A DNA stretch of 64,000 bases from NCBI GenBank assembly GCA_019802505.1, contig JAFMOC010000226.1, positions 145,001 to 209,000 of the forward strand, given 5' to 3'. Below the pieces are notes generated by a model that saw nothing but the letters and a program-made list of their open reading frames with translations, was not told the origin of the DNA and did no database searches. Numbering within the stretch: the first letter of the stretch is position 1; every line of letters begins with the position of its first letter. The stretch is from Corydoras sp. C115. Lineage: Eukaryota > Chordata > Actinopteri > Siluriformes > Callichthyidae. Of this stretch, positions 45,050-56,772 are shown in pieces. The translations under genes were made by a program, and so were the position numbers.

Positions 45050-45600
45050 TCCACTTGTCTGGGGTTCGGGTTGTGGGGGTAGCAAACCAAGTAGGGAGAC
45101 CCAGACCTCCCTCGTCCCAGCCACCTCCACCAGCTCAATTAGGGGAACCCCAAGGTGTTCCCAGACCAGCTGGGAGATATAATCCCTCCAGGGTCTTCCC
45201 CGGGGTCTCCTCCCAGCTGGCCTGAAACACCTCCCTATGGAGGCGCCCAGGAGGCATTCTTACCAGAGGCCCAAACCACCTCAACTGTCTCCTTTTGACT
45301 CGGAGGGGTAGCGGTTTAACTCCGAGTCTCTCCCGTAAGACCAATCTCTAAGGGAGAGCCCAGCCACCCTGCAGAGAGCACCCATTTCGGCCGCTAGTAT
45401 TGCCGATCTTGTTCTTTCGGTCATTAACCAAAGCTCATGACCATAGGTGAGGGTAGAAACGTAGAGCGACTGGTAAAGCAAGAGCCTTGCCTTATGGCTT
45501 AGCTCCTTTTTCACCACAACAGTCCGGTATAGGGTCTGCATCACTGCTGACCCCGCCCCCATCCGCCTGTCAATCTCACGCTCCATCTTACCATCAGGTG
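45050..45600 (-). mobile_element. LINE (non-LTR retrotransposon) 3' fragment
   Basis: The reverse strand encodes pieces of a reverse-transcriptase C-terminal region: EREIDRRMGAGSAVMQTLY, SLYVSTLTYGHELWLMTERT, then in another frame RRQLRWFGPLVRMPPGRLH. These words are typical of a fish LINE reverse transcriptase downstream of the catalytic domain (my recollection is the Rex1/Babar-like group). It is frameshifted and 5' truncated, so dead. Confidence 0.82.
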
Positions 45601-45630
45601 TTTAAACACCTCCATCTCTTTTTTCTCCAG

Positions 45631-46365
45631 GTAAAGGAGTGGCTTTGTTTAAACTGTCAGGTGCTGCGCTCAGCACTCGAAGAACCAACGGCTAAGATGG
45701 GTCCTCCACCATCGTCGTTCCCAAAGACTGGAGCTCCAGCTGAACCTCCAAAGAAACCCGTTCCCCCTGCGGAGACAACAAAAACGGATAAAACACCATT
45801 GGAACCTCTGAAACCAGAGAACAAGAGTCCTGCACCAGAGCCCCAGGAACCCACATCCACTCCTTCCAAACCCAATCCATCTCCGGTCAATGCAGAACCC
45901 TCAAAGGAGGAGTCGGGGTTCTTTGGTTTTGGTTTCAGTGGTATACGATCACAGTCGCCTCAGTCTAAACCCGCCAGCTCTGGAAAGGTTCTAGGCTTCG
46001 GCTCTTCAATCCTCAGTTCTGCATCTAACCTGATGTCATCGCCCGCTCCCAGAGACCCCGCGAAAACCCCACCGGCATCTCGAAAAGGTTCTCAAGGTTC
46101 TTCAGCGATCGCACCTCCAAAGTCAGTGACTTCAAAGGAAACCAAATCCCCCACCACAGTGCAGAACACGGACGAGACGCCGAATGATCAGGCGCTGGAA
46201 ACGACGTCTGGTAAAATAAACAAAGAGGAACGTTTATCGGAACCTCAGAAGGTCTGTCCACTCTGCAAGAACATTTTTAAAGAGGAAGCTGGAAACGAGA
46301 ACACGTGTTGTTCCTGTAAATCGACTGTGTGTAATCAGTGTTTGACCAAACAACACGAAACTCAG
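45631..46365 (+). CDS. pclo: piccolo zinc-finger exon 9 (degenerate half-finger)
   Basis: Acceptor TTTTTTCTCCAG, donor GTGAGA; 245 codons, phase 0/0. It opens V-K-E-W-L-C-L-N-C-Q-V-L-R-S-A. Spacer: GFFGFGFSGIRSQSPQSKP, SGKVLGFGSSILSSASNLMS, TPPASRKGS. It closes CPLCKNIFKEEAGNENTC, CSCKSTVCNQC, then LTKQHETQ in place of GFNPxPH. The six cysteines are kept but the usual finger core is changed. Confidence 0.94.
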
Positions 46366-46504
46366 GTGAGAATTAAAGGTGTTCATAAACTGTTTCTACA
46401 TAGAATTGGGTTTAATTAATCATAGTAATTCTACACAACAAGACACATTTCATAAACAAAAGGGACATTTTAGGGACTTTTTGGACCTTCCACTTTTTGA
46501 ATTT

Positions 46505-46915
46505 TCCATCCATCCATTATCTTCAGCTTTATCCTCTACTAGGGTTGTGTGTGGGGGAGGGGGGAACCAGGGGAGAACGTCTCGGGCGCTGGGCAGATAC
46601 ACCCAGGACAGAAGGTCAATTCTCCAAATTGTCCCATATAGAGTGTGTCTGTGTGAGTGAGTGTGTGTCCAGTGATAGATTGGCGTCCTGTCCTGGGTGT
46701 ATCTGCCCAGCGCCCGAAACGTTCTCCCCTGGATGGGCATGGGAAACCCCTCCACGACCCTAGTATAGGATAAAGCGGAAGATAATGGATGGATGGAAAT
46801 TGGCCTTGATCCATGTTTTTGGACTGTGGGAGGAAACCCACACGGACACAGGGAGAACATGCAAACTCCAACCAGATTGGGATTCGAACCTGGAATCCCT
46901 AAATTCTGTAGGAAT
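46505..46915. mobile_element. Composite SINE: two inverted copies rearranged
   Basis: 46,505-46,615 is a minus-strand tail half, 46,616-46,795 a plus-strand 3' half and 46,800-46,915 a minus-strand head half. This looks like one copy inserted head-to-head in, or recombined with, another. Confidence 0.8.
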
Positions 46916-46982
46916 GACACCAACGCCACCTGCCAGATAATTATTTTTGCATTTAATTTTATTCTTTGTTGTATTCTTGTAG

Positions 46983-47732
46983 GAAAAAGAAAGGTTGTGT
47001 ATCAACTGCCAGAGAGAGCAAACACCAGGACCGACTACTGCACCCCCGCAAGAACCAGCACAGAAGGTCGTACCAGCTCCGGGTGCTTCAGAGAAAAAGC
47101 CTAGAGAATCAGAAGGTCCACCAAACGAAGAATCCAAATTTAAGGAAAAGCAAACTTCAGACAAATCTGGGAATTCCATAAATTTGGAACCAAACCCTGA
47201 ACGTGGGTCCGCTCCACCCCAAGAGACGAAGCCCGCTGAGGGTAAAGCAGGTTTGCAGAAAGCCACTGCTGTTCCCCCGGTGCGACCGTCTTCTGCTGAC
47301 CCAAAGGAGGACTCAGGGTTCTTTGGGTTCAGTTTCGGGGGTAAAAAGTCTCGCCCATCGTCTCCGCAGCCCGCCGTGTCGGCCGTGTCGGGAAAGGTTC
47401 TGGGATTCGGTTCGTCCTTCCTCAGCTCGGCCTCCAATCTAATCTCCTCTGCGGTTCAAGATGAACACGCCATCACACCACCAAGCTCTCGCAAAAGTTC
47501 CACAAACTCTGTAAGGACGACGCCAACGCCACCCGCGTCCCGCAAGGGGTCCGTTTTCAAAGCGCAAGACGAAAAGAAGGAAGCGGAACCTAAAGGGAAG
47601 GAGCAGGTCCGGACATGTCCGCTCTGCAAGTCAGACCTCAAAGACAACCCCCCCAACTTTAGCACCTGCACCGAGTGTAAGAACGCTGTGTGTAACCTCT
47701 GTGGATTCAGTCCTGCTCCTCAGCAAACAGCG
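46983..47732 (+). CDS. pclo: piccolo zinc-finger exon 10
   Basis: Acceptor TTCTTGTAG, donor GTGAGA; 250 codons, phase 0/0. It opens E-K-E-R-L-C-I-N-C: the otherwise near-invariant Trp is Arg. Spacer: GFFGFSFGGKKSRPSSPQP (residue 112), SGKVLGFGSSFLSSASNLIS, TPPSSRKSS, PPASRKGS. It closes CPLCKSDLKDNPPNFSTC, TECKNAVCNLCGFSP. Confidence 0.94.
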
Positions 47733-48228
47733 GTGAGATCCCAAAAACATCCACATCAACACCCACCCTTCACACGGTGGAGACAGTGGTACAGAGAGAC
47801 AGAGCTCAGGTGATGGGATGCTGTATGTTAGAGCAGTCGGCCTATTTCAGTTAGGGTGATGCCAGAGCCTATCCCAGCTCTAATAGGGCAAGAGGTGGGG
47901 AAACACCCCCCACCAGTCTGTGCTAAAAAAACACATTACACAACCTTTTTTTTTTTTTTTTACACAAAGTTTTCTTTACTTTTGTTCATATTGTGAAGAC
48001 AGAGAGATATTTTTTTATTATTTATTATAAATATTACATCTAATAAAAATTAAATAAATATTAACATTAAATATTATCCATTTCACACACACATATATAT
48101 ATATACATACACACATTTTTTTAATTTAATATTTAAAATTTATTTATTATTATTATTTGTTTTTTTATTATTTATAATTTTTATGTAAAGTTCACTTAAT
48201 TAACATCGTTTATTTCATGGGTCCACAG
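47733..48228 (+). other. AT-rich intron
   Basis: T runs and AT-rich DNA with a small TA run near 48,093. No exon seen. Confidence 0.5.
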
Positions 48229-49005
48229 GTGAAGGAGTGGCTTTGTTTGAGCTGCCAAATGCACCGAGCCCCAGGACCTCCACCTGCAAAAGCTCAATCA
48301 CATGCCAACAAAGGACCTCCTGCATCCACAGAACAGAAGGCAGATCCCCCGGCTGCGGCGTCTATTCAGAAAAGCATAATGCTTCCAGAGAACGCCAACG
48401 CCGAGAGGCCAGGTACTGCTGCGAAGCCCTTAAATAAACCATTAGAACCTCAGAACCCCGCTGCTGCCCCCTTAACACAGAAAGCGTCACCTGCCAAATC
48501 TGCAGAGCCACCAAAGAGTGAACCTCCAAAAGAAGAGCCGGGATTCTTCAGCTTTGGTTTGGGTTCTAAACGCTCTCGCTCTCCATCCCCTCAACCCGAC
48601 ATCTCTGCAGTTTCGGGAAAAGTGTTCGGATTTGGCTCCTCCCTCCTCAGCTCGGCGTCCAATCTGATCTCATCAGCCGTCCAGGATGAACATTCTACAA
48701 CACCCCCGGCGTCTCGCAAGGGATCCACAGCGTCTCAAATTTCTGGGAAAGTTACGCCAACGCCGCCCGCCTCTCGAAAAGCATCTATAGTTCAGAAGCA
48801 GGAAAAGAAGGAGGATACGGGGCTTGAAGTTGGAGACAGGAAGGCGGAGGCAGGTTCCGTGGAGAAGAAGGATGCAGTAAGCTCAGAGACACTCATCATC
48901 TGCCCACTTTGCAAGACCGATCCACCAAACTACACCACCTGCTGTGGATGCAGCAGCACTCTGTGCAGTCTCTGTGAATTCAGCTCGATGCCTCAACAGC
49001 CAGAG
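48229..49005 (+). CDS. pclo: piccolo zinc-finger exon 11 (shortened finger loop)
   Basis: Acceptor GGGTCCACAG, donor GTCAGC; 259 codons, phase 0/0. It opens V-K-E-W-L-C-L-S-C-Q-M-H-R-A-P. Spacer: GFFSFGLGSKRSRSPSPQP (residue 105), SGKVFGFGSSLLSSASNLIS, TPPASRKGS. It closes CPLCKTDPPNYTTCCGC, SSTLCSLCEFSS: the loop between Cys2 and Cys3 is about seven residues shorter than in its sisters. Confidence 0.94.
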
Positions 49006-49130
49006 GTCAGCGTGACTAACGAGGTCTTTGGTTTAATTGGGACAGATGATGAAGTATGAGTTTGCTGTTTGGGGGACATTCTGTATAATAAAGCTTATAG
49101 ATGATATCTTTTTATGTTGGCTTGGAAGAG

Positions 49131-49182
49131 CCATCCATCCATTATCTTCCACTTTATCCTCTACTATGGGGGGGGGGGCAAT
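49131..49182 (-). mobile_element. SINE tail fragment
   Basis: 'ccatccattatcttccactt' to a G run only. Confidence 0.75.
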
Positions 49183-49497
49183 CCAAATCTTTAATTCTTT
49201 TTGCTTATCATTTATAGCCACTTTTAACCTTTAGAAGTTTGGCCTGTTCTCCACATTAGGATATATTTTTTGTTGTTTTTTTGGTTGTTTTTTTCTTAGT
49301 CAGGTTTTTTTTTTTTTTTTTTTTAGTTAAGGTTTTTTTCCTACTGTCAGCCCTTCCAAGCCAAACTTCCTTTCTAGTTTTTATTATATTAACATACTGT
49401 ATGTGTATATATCTCAATCCCTTCTTCAACAGAACATTAATCATATTTACTCTCTTTCCTTTTTATTTTTATTCGTATTAAAAACCAGAATCAACAG

Positions 49498-50229
49498 ACT
49501 GTGAAGAGAATGTGTTTGAACTGCCAAAGACAGTCTGTAGAACCCGAACCACCGACAAACAAAGCACCTCCACCAGCGTCAGCTCAGGAACCACCAGCTC
49601 CGGTTCTACCACAAAATCAGCCAAGTCTTTTAGATGATGTCAAAGTACAAAACCAAAAACCAGCTGCTGGGAACAAAGCCGAGGACCAGCCCAGTGCTCC
49701 AGAGACTCCGAAAACCAAGGCTGTTCCCTCCACACAGGTCCCTCCTGCAGTTGACCCAAAGAAGGACTCAGGGTTCTTTGGTTTCCATCTTGGTGGTTCT
49801 CAGTCCCCTCAGCCTGATGTTCCCGCTGGAAATGTCCGTAGTTTCGGATCTTCGTTCCTCAGTTCTGCATCCAGTTTGATCTCATCAGCTCTTCAGGATG
49901 AACCCCCAGCCACACCCCCAGCTTCCCGGAAAGGTTCGACAGCTTCTCAGAGTTCTGTAAAGGTCATGGCAACCCCGCCAAGTTCAGAGAAAACAGCGGT
50001 GTTCCAACCACAGAAGGTCCAGAACGAACTGGATACTGCTGCAGAAGAACAAACAAAGGTGGATAAAGTTCTCCCAAAAACTGATGAGCGTGGCATAACA
50101 CCCGTTAAGCCGTGTCCGATCTGCATGGTGGATCTAAAGGAAGATCCGCCCAACTACAACACCTGCACTGACTGTAGAACGCCCGTGTGTAATCTGTGCG
50201 GGTTCAGTCCGATGCCTCAGCGATCAGAG
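49498..50229 (+). CDS. pclo: piccolo zinc-finger exon 12 (Trp lost)
   Basis: Acceptor ATCAACAG at 49,497 (or CCAG at 49,488, in frame, adding N-Q-Q); donor GTAGGT; 244 codons, phase 0/0. It opens T-V-K-R-M-C-L-N-C-Q-R-Q-S: E-W-L is R-M. Spacer: GFFGFHLGGSQSPQP, then a decayed NVRSFGSSFLSSASSLIS, TPPASRKGS. It closes CPICMVDLKEDPPNYNTC, TDCRTPVCNLCGFSP. Confidence 0.93.
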
Positions 50230-50371
50230 GTAGGTCCAGCTTCAAAAAGCTTATCAGAATTCATTAATGAATGAAAAAAAAAAGAATGTGCGGCAAAGTA
50301 GCTGAGAAATGAAATACGTCTGTATCAGTAATGTGAAGTGAGTGCCTCTGTCATGTGTTCTGGTTCCTCAG

Positions 50372-51103
50372 GTGAAGGAATGGCTGTGTTTGAATTGTCA
50401 GATGAAGCGAGCCCCCGGAGCTCCTGCAGCTTCACCTCCAGCATCACCAAAGAAGAAAGAGCATCCCACTGCTGCTCAACCACATGAAGCTCCGGTGCCT
50501 GCAGATCTAAAGAACCCTATTTCCAGTGGCAGTAAACAGCAACCGGTGCATGAGGGATCGGATTCACAACACAAAGTCGAACCCTTAAAGAAGGACTCTG
50601 GTTTCTTTGGTTTCGGTACTTCCCGTTCTAGATCGCCGTCTCCTCAGACCGCGGTCACCGCAGTTTCTGGCAAAGTGCTCGGCTTCGGGTCGTCCCTCTT
50701 CAGTTCGGCGTCTAATCTCATTTCCTCAGGGAATGACGAGCCATCCCGAACGCCACCGTCCTCCCGGAAGGGTTCCACTACTTCACAAACATCGGCGAGT
50801 ACCACAGTAACTCCTTCTCCTTCCAGAAAAGGTTCTATTAAACCTGAAAAGCCCAGCGAAGGTAAAGCACAGGATCAACCTCAGGGTGAACGGAAAGAGA
50901 GCAAGGGTCCGATTAATAAGACAGCAGAGGAACCTTCACAAATTAAATTGGACTCTACTGAAGCCCAGCGAGATTCCTGTCCTCTTTGCAAGACGGAGCT
51001 GAATTTGGGTTCATCGGACGTGCCCAACTACAGAACCTGCACAGAATGCAAGAAGACCGTGTGTAATCTGTGCGGGTTCAACCCGGTACCCCATCAGAAC
51101 GAG
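50372..51103 (+). CDS. pclo: piccolo zinc-finger exon 13
   Basis: Acceptor TGGTTCCTCAG, donor GTCAGT; 244 codons, phase 0/0; the intron before it is only 142 bp. It opens V-K-E-W-L-C-L-N-C-Q-M-K-R-A-P. Spacer: GFFGFGTSRSRSPSPQT (residue 77), SGKVLGFGSSLFSSASNLIS, NDEPSRTPPSSRKGS. It closes CPLCKTELNLGSSDVPNY, RTCTECKKTVCNLCGFNP. The CKTELN start resembles mammalian finger 2 (CPLCKTELNIGSKDPPN). Confidence 0.95.
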
Positions 51104-51183
51104 GTCAGTGAAATGAAATACACCTCGGCGTTTGGTTATTATTAAGTTTTTAACCTCGGATTCTTGTTGTTTTGTTATTACAG

Positions 51184-52209
51184 GTTCATCAGTGGCTCTG
51201 TTTGAACTGCCAAACCCAGAGAGCGCTAAAGGAAATAGAACCACAAACAACAAAACCATGGAACAAAACACCTGCAACAACAACGGGGACAAAGGAACCC
51301 GGCAAGGACGAGCAACCTGGGGTGGTTCTTCACAAGACACCTTCGTCTGCAGTCGTCACCCCAAGTCCAAATCCAATTCCTGCCTCAAACGTTCCCCCCG
51401 TCACCAAAGATACCATTTCAACCTCAGTGCTGAAGGAAAAGCAGAAAATAGAACCTCAAGTTTCACCTGGTTCCACGTCTGAATCACCATCCGTCACCAA
51501 GGACCAGAAGTCTGGGCTTCCTCAGAATCCTGCGACTGAGCCCACAAAAGTTCCAGACAAGACCGAGCAACCTCAAGAGACGAAACCAGAACCGGACGTG
51601 TCCAAGCCGGACTCGGGTTTCTTTGGTTTGGGATTCGGAAGCTCGAAATCAGCACAGTCAGCGTCCAAGCCCTCTGAAGGTTCTGGAAAGTTCTTTGGCA
51701 TTGGTGGTTTAACCAGGGCGCCTTCACCACAGTCTGCCTCTGCAGTTTCTGACAAAGTTCTCGGCTTTGGAACCTCCATTTTCAGTTCAGCGTCTAATCT
51801 GATCTCATCAACAGTCCATGATGAGTCGTCTGTAGAACCGCCCGCTTCACGTAAAGACTCCGCCGCCTCTCAGGCGTCTCTTAAGACCGCCACGCCGCCA
51901 TCTTCCCGTAAAGGTTCCCTCGTTTCTCAGGCATCTCCAAAAACACCTCCAACCTCTCACAAGGGACCCGTGGTTCCCCAGACCCCTGTCGAAATCACGC
52001 CCACGGAAAATACCAAACCAGAGGAACCGTCTAAAGTGGAGCCTGTGCAGCCAGCAGCGCCAGTGGAGCTGGCGTCGAACCTGCTTCCGTCCAACTGTCC
52101 CATTTGCAAAGTGAAGCTGGAAGAACCGGCGGATTTTAGCTCTTGCACCGGATGCAAGAACGCTGTATGCAATCGTTGCGGCTTTGATCCCATGCCTCAT
52201 CAGACCGAG
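51184..52209 (+). CDS. pclo: piccolo zinc-finger exon 14 (longest module)
   Basis: Acceptor TGTTATTACAG, donor GTGAGA; 342 codons, phase 0/0; the intron before it is 80 bp. It opens V-H-Q-W-L-C-L-N-C-Q-T-Q-R-A-L. Spacer: GFFGLGFGSSKSAQS (residue 147), an additional GSGKFFGIGGL half-motif, then SDKVLGFGTSIFSSASNLIS, PPASRKDS, PSSRKGSLVSQ. It closes CPICKVKLEEPADFSSC, TGCKNAVCNRCGFDP. Confidence 0.95.
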
Positions 52210-52727
52210 GTGAGAACGCCGCGGTAACGTGTTCTTTGAACTTTTTTAATAAGTCTGCATTAGCACTTAACGCGACGGTAATTGCATTAAGTCGGTTCAC
52301 GGCGAGAACACTGGAGAATTACACCGACGTCTTTTCTCTTTTTTTCGTCATTTTAAAGGCTTTAATAAGAAAATAACAAAAGTTACCCCGACTTATCCTC
52401 TTGTTTTATTTGCCTCGTCTACAGAACGAGGTTTGTTTATATGAGAAACAAAGAATTCAGATTAATAAATGTATAAATGTCTGTGATTTATCATCAAGGC
52501 TGTTTTTCTGGACAAGTTACGGCTATTTGACAAGCAGCAGATGTTCAGCATTAGTTTCCAAATTTCCAAAAACATCCTGAAGACGCAGCACAGATGGTTC
52601 CAATGTTTATGGAACGTTAGATATGTTCTTTAGTACACTTTAAAGTATTGAATAAATAAAGTTTAAAGTCAACTAGAACGTTAAAAACAGTATTCTGTTC
52701 TCTGTTGATCAGGACCATGGACAGAGC
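52210..52727 (+). other. Unique intron sequence
   Basis: No repeat or exon recognised. Confidence 0.45.
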
Positions 52728-53034
52728 GACTAGGGTCGCCGTGGGGTTCCCCATGCCCATCCAGGGGCGCTGGGCAGATACACCCAGGACAGGGCGCCAA
52801 TCTATCACTGGGCACACACTCACTCACACATACACACTCTATATGGGGCAATTTGGAGATTTCAATTGACCTTGATCCATGTTTTTTGGACTGTGGGAGG
52901 AAACCCGAGAACCCGGAGGAAACCCACGCAGACACGGGGAGAACATGGAAACTCACACCCAGATTGGGATTCGAACCGTGAATCCCTAGCGCTGAGAGGA
53001 GAACATGCCAACCACTAAGCCACCATGCCGCCCC
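52728..53034 (-). mobile_element. SINE copy, tail truncated
   Basis: Reverse-strand copy from 'actagggtcgccgtggggttc' to 'gccaccatgccgcccc'; the ATCC tail is missing. Confidence 0.85.
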
Positions 53035-53365
53035 AGAGCAGGTGTTATTAGTGTTATTAGGGTGGTGGATGGTGCGCTGTATTGCAGTTGGTGGTGTGAT
53101 TGTGTGTGTTTTGCAGGTATGAGTGGATTACACACCGCAGTGCTGATATTTAATTACAGCTCATCTGATGCTGCAGTGTGTCCTTCATTCTCCAATCCTT
53201 AGTCAGCGGGATGTTTTGTGTTTGTTTTTGGACGTTCTGAGGTTGTTAACTCCAGCAGCACTGCTGTGTCTGATCCACTCGTATCATTTAAATGCATAGG
53301 ATTTCTTTTTATTTAGCAAAAAATTTTATTAATAATAAAAATGGTTAATTATTGACATTTTACAG

Positions 53366-54325
53366 GTTAAGGAGTGGCTTTGCATTAATTGCCAGATGCA
53401 GAGAGCAGAGCAAGGAATCCACCCCACCGACACCCCCACGGTAAACCCCCCACCAAAAGATAAAACCCCGGCAGAAGGTGCTAAAGTTAAATCCTCAGAG
53501 CCGAGCAAAGTGAGTTTGAATGAAGACAACGTTCCTGTCCCCGCACCAACAAAGACCGAGAACTCGAATTCAGAGCATCCACAAAAAGCAGGCGTACATG
53601 AAAGTATGATGCCACTAAAGAAAGACCTATCCCGGCAAAAGCTCCCCGAACAAGAACCTGCCAAGCAGCAGACGATGAAAGATCCCTCAGCTGTCAGACC
53701 CGCTGCCCCCCCATCGCAGTCTGAGGGTGCTAATAAAAGAGGCAGTCTGTTTGGGTTTGGAGTGAGTGACGGCAAATCTCAACCGTCTAAGTCCTCTGAC
53801 TCGAAGGCTTTGGGTTTCGGCGGCCTGGCCGAGACGGCAAGGTCCCGGTCGCCATCGCCTCAGTCTGTCTCCAACGTCACGGGGAAGTTCTTAGGATTCG
53901 GTTCCTCCATCTTTAGTTCTGCGTCAAACCTGATCTCGTCCGCCGTTCAGGACGAGCCGACTACACCGCCGGCTTCTCGCAAAGGCTCGGCAGTCTCGCT
54001 TACGTCTTTCAAGACTCCCACACCGCCGGCTTCTCGCAAGAGCTCGACTGCTTCACCGGTCGCTGTCCAACCCAATCCCGGAGAACACAAAGCCCCCAAA
54101 CCAGAAGAAAAGACCACAGACCGATCATCCCCTGAAGTTAAGACGAAGGTTAAAGACGTTCCCACAGAGTCTCCGGTTGAGGACAAACATTTGCGCCTCT
54201 GTCCACTTTGTAAAGTGGAGCTTAATGTTGGCGCGGCCGAGCCGCCGAACTACCGAACCTGCACCGCGTGCCAAGAAACGGTGTGCAACCTGTGTGGATT
54301 CAACCCCACGCCCCATCTCGCAAAG
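53366..54325 (+). CDS. pclo: piccolo zinc-finger exon 15 (last spacer)
   Basis: Acceptor CATTTTACAG, donor GTAAGT; 320 codons, phase 0/0. It opens V-K-E-W-L-C-I-N-C-Q-M-Q-R-A-E. Spacer: SLFGFGVSDGKSQPS (residue 127), ALGFGGLAETARSRSPSPQS, then VTGKFLGFGSSIFSSASNLI, TPPASRKGS twice. It closes CPLCKVELNVGAAEPPNY, RTCTACQETVCNLCGFNP. The VTGK start and NVG-loop match the single mammalian spacer and finger 2 best, so this is probably the module nearest the ancestral one. Confidence 0.95.
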
Positions 54326-56451
54326 GTAAGTGACGCTGCCGGTTGTTCCTCAGTCCATTTAACGGACTTTATTTATGTTGCTGTCCAACTCAAATGGTTC
54401 TGGAACTCCAGTTTCGGGTTGTGTATTCAGCGCGCATCGCCGCAGGAGAAAACGTAACATAATCATCAACCTTGTGTTTTAAAACTGCCTTAGTTATTTA
54501 TTCATGTGATGCAAACACCTCTAGACAATCAAATTAAATTAATTTACTAGCTTTTTATTCCCACCCCTATATCAGCTTCATCTGTTTGTCTGTGTGTCTG
54601 GTAACAAGTTTGCAAATGCTATTTCACCTGCTTCCCGTTATTCGATTAAACTTCGCACAATTGTCACAATTGTCACAACACATCAATCATTTAAAAAATG
54701 ACCAATGAATTAACTAATCAGTGTTAATTAATTTAGTTGTCTATGGATAAATTGCCCATTTTCTACTAAATCTTATACTTCACAAGCAGAATTAATTTAG
54801 GATGAATTCATTTTACACGATATAGTTTTTTTTTTTAAATGTTTTTTTTTTGTATTGTTTATTGTGCTCTGTATTTCTGACGCTCTCTGTTATGGTTGAT
54901 CAGACCTGCGCATCTCTGAAATATTCATAAAAATCAACCAGCAGTGCATATGTTCCATAGGAAGCATGTGACAGCGTGTGGTCCTGCCCACACCCGGTTG
55001 CCAAATCCATAAAATAAAATTAATATGATTCGCACAAATCTTTTTGCGATGGTTGCATCACGATACAGAACTTCATACTGTGTGCTTCCTCATCTTCACC
55101 CCGCTACACCCGCAGATTGTGGTTTCAATTAAGATGCACAAAAGCCCTTTGATGAGGGCACGTAGCCAAAAAAAGCATTTGTGAAGTCGAGATCACAGCG
55201 TCATTGGCATTCATTCGGCACTTTCCAACGCGTCGGCCGTGAATGGAAGTGTGTGAAGCAGGGCTTTTAATCCGACACAGGGCTCAGATCTTCCCATGAG
55301 CCCTGCTTTCCTCATGAACAGGAGTTCCATTATCATTTCTTTCCCAGCTCCAGGTTCTCTGCACGTCACATCATCCCACTTTCATTTTTCCTCTCAGGAT
55401 CAGATCTTTAGGGATCAGATCTTTCCCTTCCCTTCCCTTCCCGTCTCTTCCCATCCCGTCCCGTCCCCTTTTCCTTTCCTTTCCATTCCTTTCAGTTATA
55501 AGCCAATTTAATATTCATTCTCAAAATAGTAAAAAAAAATACTTTTGTGTTTCTGTGGGTGCTCCCACTGTTATCACTTTGCTGCGATGCTCCTAAAATG
55601 TATTATTTTATTTCTTTATTACGGGGCGAATGTCTTTCCGCTGAACTGATGGCTTTTTAAACATAATGTATGGAAACTAATCAGGATAAGAGGTATCAAT
55701 AAACCTACAGCGTCTCTGAAGGCCTGAAAGAGCCGAGTGTGACGTGATGGAGGATCTTTAGCTTTGGACTGAATCTGTGTGTTATGTAAGAGGATTATCC
55801 AGAACGATGCAGCAATCTGTGCAGAGAAAGACAATCACTGAAGCCGAGGTTTGCAGAGCGGCATCCAAGTGATGGGATCTGCAGTGACGGGGGGGAGGAG
55901 CTTACTGTTCATATCTGCATATCTTAATAATCCTTAATTAATGTGTTTAAAGAGTCAAATTGTGACTTTGCTGATTAGTTGTTTACCACCAGGCTCTCGG
56001 CAGCATCTCGATTGCACGTCTAAGTTCCACTGGTGCAGTTTTAATTACCGTGTTGTTTAATTGGTTAATAGATAATGGGACGTGTTGTGGCTGCGTCCAA
56101 ACCGTGTGTTTAATACGTACATGAAAGTGTTTGGTCTCAGTGCAGCAGCTGTTCAAGTTTAATTCACCCGATCCACCCCATCAGGAGTTTGAGATCCTGA
56201 TTAATTCATTAAATCATTCGAGCTCCCGTTTGGCTGAAAGGGAAACTGGCACCATCATCACTGTGTTGGGGGTAAAAAGTTTAACGGGGTGAATTACGGT
56301 CATCTAATTACTCAACACTGTAATCAAGTGGATTAGCGTAGTACATTTAAAATCTGTAAATACACCAGAATTATTATTTTAATGCTTATAATTATTTTCA
56401 AATACAAAACTTAGTTGTAATTATACAAAGCTGGTTTTAATATAAATAAAT
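54326..56451 (+). other. Unique piccolo intron sequence
   Basis: AT-rich DNA with a pyrimidine tract of ttccc/gtccc units at 55,425-55,490. No exon and no SINE is recognised in 2.1 kb, unusual for this window. Confidence 0.5.
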
Positions 56452-56464
56452 ATAACTGTATAAT

Positions 56465-56759
56465 GTGGCACGGTGGCTTAGTGGTTGGCATGTTCTCCTC
56501 TCAGCGCTAGGGATTCCTGGTTCGAATCCCAATCTGGGTGGAGTTTCCATGTTCTCCCCGTGTCCGCGTGGGTTTCCTCCGGGTTTTCCGGTTTCCTCCC
56601 ACAGTCCAAAAACATGGATCAAGGTCAAATAAATTCTCCAAATTGCCCTATATAGAGTGCGTCTGTGTGAGTAAGTGTGTGTCCAGTGATAGATTGGCAT
56701 ATCTGCCCAGCGCCCGAAACGTTCTTCCCTGGATGGCCATGGGGCCCTGCGATGGATGG
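56465..56759 (+). mobile_element. SINE copy with 13-bp TSD
   Basis: Bounded by ATAACTGTATAAT at 56,452-56,464 and 56,760-56,772; the 3' region is shortened. Confidence 0.93.
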
Positions 56760-56772
56760 ATAACTGTATAAT

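Noticed and set aside
45281..45586. Minus-strand frame as a host gene
   Set aside because: The wording is reverse-transcriptase C-terminal region of a LINE and continues in another frame, so it is a dead mobile element.
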